Positions 1 through 9,397 of a stretch of 15,226 bases of DNA are shown here, one piece after another; position 1 is the first letter of the stretch, and the number at the start of each line of letters is the position of its first letter. Source of the stretch: Basidiobolus heterosporus B8920 (lineage: Eukaryota; Basidiobolomycota; Basidiobolomycetes; Basidiobolales; Basidiobolaceae); assembly GCA_000697455.1 (NCBI GenBank), contig JNET01031879.1, forward strand, positions 1 through 15,226. Direction: 5' to 3'. The notes beneath the pieces were generated by a model. The model had not been told where the DNA came from and did no database searches. It saw only the letters and a list, made by a program, of their open reading frames with translations. Made by a program: the position numbers and the translations under genes.

Positions 1-1
1 C

Positions 2-79
2 AAGCTGACCTCCGGGGGCATTGTGCCTGTTGTAGGGGACAATGAATTCGAAGATCAATTTCCAGATTATCAAATCTAG
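2..79 (+). CDS. 3' end of an unidentified gene (partial)
   Basis: A frame open from the left edge ends at TAG 77-79. It encodes about 25 residues, starting KLTSGGIVPVVGDNEF and ending in an acidic, aromatic tail (FEDQFPDYQI). The other two plus frames hit stops at 6-8 and 43-45, so this is the only frame that can run in from outside. Codon choice looks coding. A strong donor-like AG|GTAGGT follows directly after the stop, and a TTTAG lies near 131. The real structure could therefore differ; for example a donor at 32 would skip the stop. Product not recognised. The call rests only on the open frame and composition. Confidence 0.35.
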   Translation, partial: KLTSGGIVPVVGDNEFEDQFPDYQI

Positions 80-617
80 GTAGGTAGCACTATTTACTTG
101 GCTTATACTTACAAAATGACTTTCCAATCTTTAGGATAATGTACTAATTCTAAGTGCGGGGAGTTACCACTACTCTCAGACGGGTATGTTTGTCTACGCC
201 GACGAAATGAAGGATCGCTCATCATAAAAAGAATGTATGGGGTAGGTGTGCGTAACGAAAGGTTTTTGGTTGAATTTGATATAAAATGTGGAGAGACTTT
301 AATTGTTGGTGCTTTCAGATTATACAAGTTCGAGGAAATATATCTATATATATATATTAACCTGGTGAAATCAATGACGAGTGAAATGTGACTGCTTGTG
401 TACGATTGAAAGCTGACTAGTTTAAATCAATATCATGAACACATGACTGAAACAAAGAACGTTAGCAAAGCCACGAAGCATCTCGAATATTGATGAGAAA
501 AGAAACATTCCATCATCTTTTATGTATTCAGACATGTGCAGACGAAGCATTAGTGGTCGTATCAATAAGCTCATAACAACATACATTTTTTGTTCACCAT
601 CACTGTAATGCTCAAAT
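80..617. other. Region without a confident gene; possible exons on both strands
   Basis: This stretch holds no gene I can name. On the minus strand 109-327 is open for 72 codons and ends in a plausible C-terminus (YPKDWKVIL) after a basic, Ser/Pro-rich stretch with SFRRRRQTYP. It could be a last exon of the minus-strand gene to its right through an AAAG acceptor near 320, but that intron would be about 300 nt, unlike any other here. On the plus strand, a short frame after CTCTCAG near 180 (GMFVYADEMKDRSS, then stop) also looks coding-like. A short TA run lies near 342-358. A good minus-strand branch/acceptor (GCTAAC...TTTCAG) sits near 442-470. Confidence 0.3.
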
Positions 618-1104
618 TTAACCTGGATCAGGCAAGGTGTTGTACCCGTAGCTTTCTCGATTAATCTTCGCTTCATAGGACTGCTTATTTTGCAAACTCT
701 GACCTCGCACCCTTGCAACCCTTGCAACACTCGCAGCCCTCGCCCTCGCCCTCGCCTTCACCATCCACATTTTTGAATACTGGATTTTTCTCCTTATTAT
801 GAAACCATTTACTAAGCATCTCAAAGTGATGCAAATTAACTGACTGCCTCAACCGATTACTTGATTAAACATCGCCGGTGATTTTAGCGTGAACAATGGG
901 AAAGTGAATGCTATCATTGGTGTCAGTTGACCCCAGTTATCATAAAGGTGATTGGTGTCAGTTGACCGCAATTATTAGCAAAGGGGACAATCAATACTTA
1001 TATGATGCTTCATGTACTGCTGTCTACCAAATTTGTCATCCCTATCACTGCTCTCACGTCTGTTGTTTGCTCTTGATATTCAATTTTTGGTCTTTGGCCT
1101 TCAT
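618..1104 (-). CDS. Possible small spliced gene, divergent from ATG13
   Basis: Three minus-strand pieces join in frame. Exon 1 (1104-1058) gives MKAKDQKLNIKSKQQ plus a split Thr codon, with a GTGAGA donor. Exon 2 (847-769) gives a His/Phe/Trp-rich segment containing LHHFEMLSKWFHNKEKNPVF. Exon 3 (698-618) gives SLQNKQSYEAKINRESYGYN and ends PDPG, stop. The product is about 68 residues, strongly basic, with no signal peptide or membrane segment. The second intron (768-699) contains the CCTCGC repeat; read through, that repeat would give a GEGEGEGEG-Cys-rich tail instead. The first intron, about 210 nt, is longer than its neighbours, and its GAG acceptor is weak. A donor CCAG|GTTAAA at 621 may lead to a further exon. 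The start lies only 55 bp from ATG13, suggesting a shared promoter. Family not recognised; the model is tentative. Confidence 0.28.
711..756. repeat. Short GC-rich tandem repeats
   Basis: CCTTGCAAC occurs twice in tandem (711-719, 720-728). About three perfect CCTCGC units follow at 738-755. In one minus-strand frame this reads as Gly-Glu repeats and a Cys/Lys/Gly cluster. In the preferred model it lies in an intron. It stands out against the AT-rich surroundings. Confidence 0.7.
916..985. repeat. 35-bp tandem duplication with a GTCA-N2-TGAC core
   Basis: Two adjacent copies, 916-950 and 951-985, share ATTGGTGTCAGTTGACC exactly and then diverge by several substitutions, ending in AAAGG. Each copy holds GTCAGTTGAC, an inverted repeat of GTCA/TGAC with a 2-bp spacer that could bind a dimeric factor. 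The array lies 175-245 bp upstream of the ATG13 start and within the proposed first intron of the minus-strand small gene. The repeat is directly visible; a regulatory role is inference. Confidence 0.75.
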
Positions 1105-1159
1105 ACGTATACCCAAGTAAGATGAAAGTTACCTTTTTTCACCTATAACAAGAAAGACA

Positions 1160-4069
1160 ATGAATCGTACACCACTCGTAACAGACTCCCCGCCACTATC
1201 CACTGCCTATACGCCGTCTGTTGCCGGTACAGCTGCTTCATTATCTGGACGCAACCAAAGATGTGAACAAATAGTTCAGGTCGGACTCCACCTTTTCTAG
1301 CTACTAGACATATTTAGTATTTGACATACTTTCCATTTTTTCAACAGAACTTTTACACAAAGGTCACCCAAATCTTGCTCCAATCTAGGATCCTACATGA
1401 CTTTCCTACGACAAATACCAGTTCGAAAAAAGTAAACAAATGGGTAAGTACGCCTACGATGTCAAGCTCATGACCAGCTCTCATGTATGCATAACTAAAA
1501 TAATCGTTGGCGTTTCAGTTCAACCTGGAGCTTGAAGACTACAAAACTTATAAAACAGAATTAAAGTATTGGAGAACCAACTGTCTATCTGCAGTTTCTC
1601 CTTCGCCTATGATAATAGAGATATATCTAGATGCCTCAGAGTTAAATCACAGGCAGATTCTAGTTTTAAATGACGAACTAATGCAAAAAGTAAGAGTTGA
1701 CATTGGAAACGGTAGCTTGAGCTCGCATCTTAAGTATATCGACAAAATTAGCAAGAAACAGACTATTCTACTCGAGTCATGGCAGTTATTTCTGATGTAA
1801 TTTGAAATACCACCACTTTTATCGCTTTAGATATTTATCTTTACTTGTGTAGGGAACCGGTTAATTCGAGTGTTATAGACCTTCCTGTGGTCTATAAGAA
1901 ATCTATCGTATTCTTTAGATCATTGTACACCTACGTACGCCAGCTACCAGCATACAGACTGTTCCGTCGACTTCGCAAGATGAAATTGAATGGCCTTAAA
2001 TTAGGCTACCGATTAGCTACAGCTCCGATTGCACCCGACAACGAAATTGGTATAGGTGATTATCCTGAATTTAGCATATTTGTTGAAGGCATGTTTGTTC
2101 AACCTTAGTATTTTATACAAGACACCCCAATATCTGAAACAGACACTCATGGAAGTGCCTCAAGTCATGCCTTTGATCCAATCGATACACCCTTGGGGTA
2201 AATGTTCGCTTTTCCATATAATTCACCTAACCAAATACCACATTCTAAAGGTGCTTCTATTTCCTTTAGCTCTTTTATTCTAAACGTGCGATACCGTTCG
2301 AATTGCAATTTTTGTGTTGAGGATCCGGAGGCTGTTCTTAGTTCTAAATTCACAACAACAGACAAAGAACACTTTCTGACAACGTCACCAAGTGAGATTG
2401 AATCACAATTCCAGGACCATTCATATGGCAGTAGACATCGTGACTCTTTAGAAAGCCGAAGTTATCGAGTAATTTTTTCACTTTGTTGGTGAGTGGGAAT
2501 TCGGTTGCTAACTGTGAAGTTTCAGATGTCACGTACAAGTTCACTTCGATCATCGCATGGTTCGCAACGTATTCAAAACACTGGGATCGAAACAACAGAT
2601 GATTATGCATCCAGACATATCTCATCCACTCCCCGGGCTGGCTCATCATTATCGCCGAAAGAATATGATGTTCGTCGTTTCTCCCAACCTCCAAATCTGC
2701 GTCCCTCTCCCACTCTTTCATCGGTTGGCTCTAGACATCATGTTCGTACGCGCTCTCTTTCAGGCACAAGTGGGAAAACCCCGATTGATATATATGAGAA
2801 TGAGAGTGGTAATGAATATGACGGCCGAAATAGTGTATCTGGGACGAACCAAATTCCAACAAACTCACTCCGTAGACCAGCGTGGGTGAGTGTTCATACG
2901 AGAAGTTGATATCGTTAGATTGCACTGATAGTAAATTTTGGATTTATTTAGAATCAATCCTCTTCTATATATAGTAGATCTCCATCTTCTCGTCCATCAC
3001 TTTCCTTAATATCTCCTTTCAAGTCTCCTTCGCTTTCTTCTTCTCCAGCCTCAGTCCATGAGACATCCGGATCCCCAAGCTTAGGTAGCCTTCGCAAAAG
3101 AACCTCCAGTACATCGCTTCATCAACAATACACGCATTCGTCCTTTTCTCGTACTGCGGCAACACCTCCACCACTAGTATCCAGAGCTTCTACTGGTACA
3201 ACAAAATTAGCCTCGTCATTCGGGAATCGCTATAACTCGGAATTTTCAAGAGAGGATTCACGAGCATCTCCAGGTTTACCTCGTCGTCGCCGGACAGCTT
3301 CACTCTTAAGTAACGATGGCTTATACGATAACACTGGACGCGCATCTAGACCTCAGAGCCGTGCCGTATGTTTATTTTTATGTACCATTGTTTCTAATCA
3401 TCGTATTGAGCTATCTTATGATTTAGTCTATGTTAACAAACCAACCTGACGAAGACGATGTTGGAGAATTTGTCAAATTGATAGACGATAGGGCCCCTCT
3501 CAAAATGTTCAATTCTTCAAAGACTGCTGACAAAGGCCCTACTAATAGCGAGATCGAAAGTATTTCCAACGTAGGTGGTTAAATCAATTGATAAATACAC
3601 ACTAATATTAATGCATCATCAGTACAAACTGTCAAGGTTTCATCAGCTTAAACAAGAAAACGGATTCCTCTCAGAATCGATCCTGGCAGCTAGTATGACT
3701 CCTGTAGAATCTCAACAATCAGAACACGATACACATGAATCTACGGCTGAAAAGAGCAACCCCTCTTCAGAAACGAAGAATCCCTTGACTATTTCAGATT
3801 ATTTTGGACACCAAGTCACTCGAGCGAATATTAAATCCTCAGGCTCTCTATCAATGCCAAACTCATACGTTGCTAAGAAAATCGAAGCGTTTGGCAATGC
3901 TAATACATCAGTCCTAAAGCCCTCCAAAAGTATGGATACAATGAGAAGGGGATATTTTGACGATGAGTCAGATTCCGAGTCTGACGAGTCTGAGGAAGGA
4001 AAACCCGATTACCGTCTTGATGTAGACAATCAAGCGTTTTTCAATAATATGGACTCTTTCTGCTGGTAA
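1160..4069 (+). CDS. ATG13: Autophagy protein Atg13 (HORMA domain, Atg1 kinase complex)
   Basis: Atg13 is the regulatory scaffold of the Atg1 kinase complex that starts autophagosome formation; in yeast TORC1 phosphorylation restrains it. Proposed exons: 1160-1279, 1348-1443, 1519-1796, 1853-2049, 2143-2197, 2270-2468, 2526-2885, 2952-3365, 3427-3570, 3623-4069, giving about 769 residues. The N-terminal HORMA part is clear: EQIVQNFYTKVTQILLQSR, KVNKWFNLELEDYK, VYKKSIVFFRSLYTYVRQLP, then TPLG joined to SFILNVRYRSNCNFCVEDPE and AVLSSKF. A long Ser/Arg/Pro-rich disordered middle follows, with the SPFKSPSLSSSP segment typical of fungal Atg13. Later come DDVGEFVKLIDDRAPLKMF and an acidic tail (DDESDSESDESEEG) ending FCW. 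The start is the ATG before the conserved block, 40 codons from the first intron. The junction near 2050-2142 is least certain; a donor at 2056 would add two codons. Family call is firm, exact splicing good. Confidence 0.9.
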
Positions 4070-4573
4070 ATAGAGAAAGAAAAGATTTTCAATTTAATAC
4101 TCTTACTGTTTCTTCACCAAATCGTTTTGTTCAGTAAATAATAAGAGATATATTTATACTATCTCGTATCTCTTGCTATGTACACTTTACCTTCTTTATA
4201 GATATATGGTCATCTTCCTATCACCAATTCCTAAATTACTTGGACACAACACTACTTTATCATGTATATGGTGTTTACAGGCGATTATTTTTAAGCCAGC
4301 TCCACTAAGTTCCTGAACGCTTAAGACGTTTTGAATAAAGATGTTTCTCAAACCTCACAAATAGACTTCAAAACCGTAGTATATGTAAATATTTGGTTAA
4401 TACATCTCATCCCTATCAGGATATTTACTGATGTGGTTTATTTTAGATGATTTGTAAGCTAATTTTGTTTATGTAGCAAAGTTTAAGAATGGAAAACAGC
4501 TGAATTAAATTGGTTCATTAAAGTAGATGATACTAGTTCTAAATTTCGTCCTTGACTGACAAGACTAGTAGAC
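4070..4573. other. ATG13 3' end and HDA1 promoter region
   Basis: About 500 bp of AT-rich sequence between two plus-strand genes. An AATAAA lies at 4334-4339, 265 nt past the ATG13 stop; AATAAT-like runs nearer, around 4135-4145, may be the real poly(A) signals. No open frame with coding character. The right half presumably holds the promoter of the deacetylase gene, but I see no clear motif. Confidence 0.5.
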
Positions 4574-7500
4574 ATGCTAAGAAGGACTCATAAACGACTA
4601 ATAATATCAGACTCTGAATCCGATAATCTTGAGCCGAATGAACAAACAAGCAAGCCTCCTTTACAGGGAGTACCACGTGCCCCTGGTTTGGACAATCCCA
4701 CAACTGGCTTAGTCTACGATGTGCGTATGAAATTTCATCGTTCGATCCATAACGAACTCGACCATCCAGAAGATCCTCGTCGAATATGGCGAGTATATGA
4801 GGCTTTAGAGAGTGCTGGCTGTTTAGAAAGATGTGTGCGCATTCCTGCTCGCGAAGCTACGGACGAAGAGATAAGATTAGTCCATTCAAAAGAACATCAC
4901 GAAGAAGTAGCCTCAATATCAGGTATATAGCAAAAAGGAACTCGGATTAGAAGACTTGACGATAATGAACCTTTTAATATTCATACAATGTAGATTTGAA
5001 TTATAAGGACCTAAGAACTACCGCTGGTCAATACAATTCGATCTATCTAAATAATGAGAGTGGATATTGCGCTAGACTATCTTGTGGTGGAGTCATCGAG
5101 ATGGTCGATGCCGTTTACACAGGAAAAGTGAGAAACGGGATGGCAGTAGTCAGACCTCCGTAAGTAAATATATTGGTTTTTTGATTTAGCTGGATAGAGC
5201 ATCCTAACGTCAACACCTTTCTGTTCAAAATTTCATTTTTGGCGTTAGAGGGCATCATGCAGAGCCGGACGAAGTACTTTCCTTTTTCATTTGCTTTCCT
5301 TCTGACAGTTCAATTAAGTATCGACCCTTGTTTAGCCTATGGGTTTTTGCCTCTACAATAATGTAGCGGTCGCCATTCGTGTGCTTCAAAAAAAACACGG
5401 AGTTAAAAAAGTATTGATACTCGATTGGTATGTCAACACTAAATCTCAATTGTACAGTAGCATTTTCCCGTATATTAATAGTAAGGGTACCTTTTTCTAC
5501 GAACAACTCATCAGGGATATTCATCATGGTAGGCTAATACATACTTGTATATAATCTATTCATGAGATTGCTTGATTCAACTACCAGGTTATCCTTTTAG
5601 GCAATGGTATACAGAAAGCATTTATCGATGATCCCGACGTTTTGTATATATCAATTCATCGATATGAAGATGCGAACTTCTACCCGTACTCCACTGTTGC
5701 TGCTCATTACGTGGTTGGCGAGGGCCCTGGGATCGGAAAGTAAGCATCAAATGTTTGTTTTATTTAACACGGCTCACTCACGGCTGACTGAATTGTATTG
5801 CTGACGCTAGAACTGTTAATATTCCCTGGCCTTGTGCTGGGATGGGCGATGCAGACTACCTCTATGTCATGCATCACATAGTTATGCCCATAGCAAGAGA
5901 ATTCGCCCCGGAAATTGTCGTAGGTAATTAATGTGCCTGCTTTTATGCGAATCAATACTGTCATATTCGATGAACTATCGTATAACATTCTTTATTTGTC
6001 TAAATTCTTAGTTGCATCAGGGTTCGATGCTGCTGCTGGTGAGGCTCATGATGACCAGGTCGTATGTACTGCAAGTTGTTTAACCTGTCGCGTGTTTAGG
6101 TGACGATATTGGAGAATGCTTTGTTTCTCCTGCTGCATTTGCGCACATGACCGCTCTAATGAAGTCTCTTTCCGGTGGAAAGCTAGTACTGGCCATGGAA
6201 GGAGGATATAGTCTGGACGCAATCGGAGTATCTGCGCTGGCTTGTTTCAAGATTTTGCTTGGGGAAGATCCACCGTTGTCCGCACCCATGGTCCCAAGCC
6301 CTAGATGTATAGAGACAGCCCATAGAGTAGTACATATCCAATCGAAATATTGGAAATCACTTCAGGGATCTCATCTAAACACACCAAGAGCACAAACTCA
6401 AGGTAAAGTTGATCAAACACCAAAACGAGTAACGAGGTTGCACTTACACTTACTGACAGACCCAGAAGTTGTTGTCACAAACACAAGTAAGACTCGTGCG
6501 AATTTATTTTCAAGAGAATCTCACTGAACTTTGTCATCAGTCCCTACGTCACCGCATCGTGACTTTTTAAAGAATACATTCAAATTATGTAAGCTTCCCA
6601 TGGATAATCCCGGCCTTCCAGATACTAGTGGATATGAAGTGTACTATAGGTATGCCAATCGACACCATGCGTATCAACTGTACTCGTCGCGAATCTCTAA
6701 TCTTCACCTATATAGCCCTAAGATCTACCGAGCTAACTCATTGGCGATCTTTATACATGATGTGTAAGTTCGCCTTGAACTTAACTCATATCCAAGAGCA
6801 ACCTGACACCAAGTTATTTTATATATATATATATATATATATAGAAATCATACGGATCAATTATCCTATGATCAAACATCTATGGTAATTCTGTTGATTG
6901 GTTGATTCTTTGAGCTGCAACCCATTAACACTTGAGCTATAGGTTGATACGTTTAAGCGGTATGCCGAAACTGCAAAAAGCAATTCCATGGAACTTGTAG
7001 ACGCAAATATTCCTTTGATGGTAGGCTAATTCACATCATAAGCTATCCGATTTGAGACGCTAACCTAGAGGAAATCTGCTCATCAGGATGGAAATGTGGA
7101 TGTAGATAAAAATATCATCAATAGTTTAGTGCAACATATCTGGGAGCAATGCGTTGAGTCGGTTAATCCCACAGGTCTTATTTCTTCAATAATTATGCTA
7201 ACTGGTTTTTAGGACATCTACTGCCAGCCGAGTCCTGTTCATTTCCACTGGCGCCGGCGTTGACGGAATATGTCACTTGATATCAAAGAAAGGTAGACAA
7301 TACCAATCTAAGAACTAATTGGATTAGAAGGAGCTGCTAACGCACAATCTTTACATGTACATATAGCTGAAGAATTGCTAAAGCAGCAGCGCTCATTCTA
7401 TTTCGTAATGATACCTGGATCAGATGCCCCTAGCGTCAAACAGAAAATAGCAGATTGGTATCACAAGGTGAAATTTTACTATATATTCCAGCCATCTATT

Positions 7501-7750
7501 ATCAGGCTAATGGCGACATATCTGTAGCGCTCATATGTTCTGTTGCACCCGGTTGCCATGGAGGATTGTCAAGGGGAAGAATTCGGCAATTGCCACATAT
7601 ACGGTCAGGATTTTATAGCATCATTTATCTCCGCTCGCTTACCAATATTCGAACATTATTTCAGGCGTAAGGACCGAGCTTCCCAATGTTACTCTTGGTA
7701 GACTACATGATCAGATCTGGGCTCAAGTGAACACCTATTTTGCCCATTGA
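4574..7750 (+). CDS. HDA1: Class II histone deacetylase, Hda1/Clr3 type, with C-terminal Arb2-like domain
   Basis: Zinc-dependent lysine deacetylase; in yeasts this family removes histone acetyl groups for gene silencing. Proposed exons: 4574-4922, 4994-5159, 5249-5273, 5336-5427, 5515-5528, 5601-5739, 5811-5923, 6012-6038, 6100-6402, 6460-6486, 6541-6763, 6845-6884, 6943-7020, 7087-7157, 7213-7292, 7367-7467, 7528-7603, 7665-7750; about 669 residues, near Hda1 and Clr3 in size. Catalytic parts: [15 protein letters not shown] and [11 protein letters not shown] early, GHHAEPDE (His pair about 174-175), DIHHGNG (zinc Asp/His about 212 and 214), SGFDAAAGD (zinc Asp about 305), EGGYS (Tyr about 345). 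The Tyr argues against a class IIa (His) type. The C-terminal region (about 430-669: [49 protein letters not shown]) resembles the Arb2 domain. Weak points: exon 10, and the donor at 7158, where a better-looking one at 7175 breaks frame. Confidence 0.92.
6820..6843. repeat. (TA)n microsatellite at a 3' splice site
   Basis: About 12 perfect TA units run directly into the AG at 6843-6844, the proposed acceptor of the deacetylase intron 6764-6844. The repeat takes the place of the pyrimidine-rich tract. The exon that follows (6845-6884) is only 40 nt. Confidence 0.85.
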
Positions 7751-7993
7751 ACAACAATTGGACAAATATCATCAACTGGATTCAGAGAATGTAAATTTCA
7801 AAATCCCCGCAAAAATCACGGAACAATATATTTTTGGTAGTCCATAAAACAGATTGTGGCGCGAATGAAAAATTCATTTACTCATCGTAAAATAAACTGA
7901 CAGGTCGATGAACCTAATACCAGTCTCTACGACTGTTACTCAACCAACCACATTTTCCCACCGTCATTCATTATTCAACTATCGTTTCACCGC
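7751..7993 (+). other. 3' flank of HDA1 with poly(A) signal
   Basis: AT-rich sequence after the deacetylase stop. AATAAA at 7891-7896 is a candidate polyadenylation signal, about 140 nt downstream. Nothing else recognised. Confidence 0.45.
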
Positions 7994-8351
7994 ATGCGCT
8001 TCTACTTAACAAGTGTGGCGGGTGAGACAAGTAGGGAATGTCAAAATTACAATTAACCTTATAGCTCCTGAACATCCAACAAGACATACGATGTTACGAT
8101 TGGAGGATATTTCCTTTTCATTGCCTTTACACAACTCGATGTGCTCCACGTCAGTCACACACAACCTTCTCTCTGCTGTGAATCCTTTGCAGAAGACAAG
8201 CATCCCATCGGGTGAATGTAATTCTCGGAATCCCACACTAGAGATGATACAGAAAAGCTCACAGGAATCATTCTTTCCCGAGTCATTCACAGCAGGCTGT
8301 TCCGAGGCTCAGAACAACCTATCTATACTCCATGTTGGAAGCCACTATTGA
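7994..8351 (+). CDS. Possible small orphan gene, two exons
   Basis: ATG 7994 starts a nine-codon exon (MRFYLTSVA) that joins through a 43-nt GTGAGA..TTATAG intron (8022-8064) in frame to an open stretch 8065-8351. The predicted product is about 104 residues and ends HVGSHY. The body is Ser-rich and polar (SFSLPLHNSMCSTSVTHNLL, SSQESFFPESFTAGCSEAQ) with three to four Cys. The first residues resemble the start of a signal peptide, but no long hydrophobic core follows. An internal ATG at 8091 is an alternative start without splicing. No family recognised. The intron is shorter than its neighbours, and the opposite strand is also open here, so this may be chance. Confidence 0.25.
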
Positions 8352-8583
8352 CGAACCACTCAACTGCCACAGCTGTGCACTTCAAATCCCCCATTTGTAT
8401 CACCAAACCTGGTGCTAGCGTTTAGATCAGGGCTATTAATTAAGATTGATTACAAATTTATTTTAATAGGAGACTTTCCCCATAGTGAGCCCCAGTGTTC
8501 AACTAAATGGGAATAGAAAGTGGTATTGTTTCCTCATGACAGATCAGGGGATGAATTGAATTGGTGAGCCCAACCAATCCCAT
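8352..8583. other. Intergenic, nothing recognised
   Basis: AT-rich sequence without coding character. Just after it, at 8597, a plus-strand ATG opens a 13-codon frame (MAPLVPDWVEQNR, stop) in good context, too short to judge. Confidence 0.4.
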
Positions 8584-9078
8584 TTACTCTATCAACATGG
8601 CACCACTCGTACCTGACTGGGTTGAGCAGAATCGATGAAGTTCATGTGAATATACGGTCATTTGGTTCGTCATTGCTAAGCGTATATGTGGTGCGCAGAG
8701 ATGTCCATTGTGTTGGGGTGTTGCGGCAACGGTGTACGTGGGTGTGGGTGAGTGTGGCTGAGTTGAAAGTGTTTTCAAGGGCAATATCACCGTACCGGGG
8801 ACGAATTGCACTTTTTTTGGCATCCATCCCGGCCAATTAAATCCGGGTGTGGCTTTCAGGTCAATAACTTTGGTACCAAGAGATAGGTAACCAATTTGGA
8901 ATCTCACTCTCTTTATGTACGGGTGGATGAGTGATTTGTATGTTGTGTATAGATGATGTACGGCTGATATTGTAGGTTTATTGTAGTATATTGTAGTGTA
9001 TTGTAGGTAATATATTGGTTGCTTATGTCTGTGGTTGATTAGTTGGACTGCTCTGAGCCACTCTGGTTTATGGGGCAC
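8584..9078 (-). CDS. Open reading frame of uncertain status, 164 codons
   Basis: The minus strand is open across 495 bp. The middle (YLSLGTKVIDLKATPGFNWP, then GWMPKKVQFVPGTVILPLK) has ordinary codon use and looks protein-like. The first third is Tyr/His-rich and overlaps the TATTGTAG array; the last third lies over GT-rich plus-strand sequence and gives a low-complexity Thr/Pro/His stretch. No domain, signal peptide or membrane helix is apparent. If real it would be divergent from the succinyl-CoA ligase gene, about 485 bp away. I lean towards chance, with the central part the only argument for coding. Confidence 0.15.
   Translation of the reverse strand: MPHKPEWLRAVQLINHRHKQPIYYLQYTTIYYNKPTISAVHHLYTTYKSLIHPYIKRVRFQIGYLSLGTKVIDLKATPGFNWPGWMPKKVQFVPGTVILPLKTLSTQPHSPTPTYTVAATPQHNGHLCAPHIRLAMTNQMTVYSHELHRFCSTQSGTSGAMLIE
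8968..9006 (+). repeat. Four phased TATTGTAG repeats
   Basis: TATTGTAG begins at 8968, 8979, 8989 and 8999, all in the same direction with steps of 11, 10 and 10 bp, so all four lie on one face of the helix. TATTGT resembles the ATTGT core bound by HMG-box factors. The array is about 560 bp upstream of the succinyl-CoA ligase start. The repeat is plain to see; the binding role is inference. Confidence 0.7.
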
Positions 9079-9234
9079 CTGTAACTGCTGAATTGCAAAC
9101 TATCCAACCTCACTGGGCATCCATATATGGCATTATAGGGTCAGGTCCTTTTATGGCAAGTGTAACTTTACCGTACCTGCCAAACGTGTTTTTCATTCTA
9201 CCTGAACGCTTTTCAGCACCCATCTATGCTTCCC

Positions 9235-9242
9235 ACCAATAA
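9235..9242 (+). promoter_or_regulatory. CCAAT box (distal)
   Basis: ACCAATAA fits the fungal HAP-complex consensus ACCAAYNA. It lies about 320 bp before the succinyl-CoA ligase start. HAP factors are known activators of respiratory and TCA-cycle genes in yeast; the link here is inference. Confidence 0.4.
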
Positions 9243-9397
9243 TGAACTTGTATCCTCTACACACTTGATGTCAAGCTAGTAAGGTGATAAGGGTTGGGTT
9301 ATTTCTACCCCTCCTAATTCCGAATTGATATCGTAAGATACTTATTCCATACCGTACTTATTTGTATATCTATCCTTCAATATAATCCTGGGATCTA

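Noticed and set aside
422-730. Minus-strand 102-codon frame with a hydrophobic end
   Set aside because: It overlaps the better-supported exon 3 frame and a good branch/acceptor signal near 442-470; its composition changes abruptly along its length.
8869-8885. Near-identical TTGGTACCAAGA(A/G)ATAG at 8871 and at about 11908
   Set aside because: The core is a short palindrome, one copy lies in conserved Erv29 coding sequence, and similarity does not extend; taken as chance.
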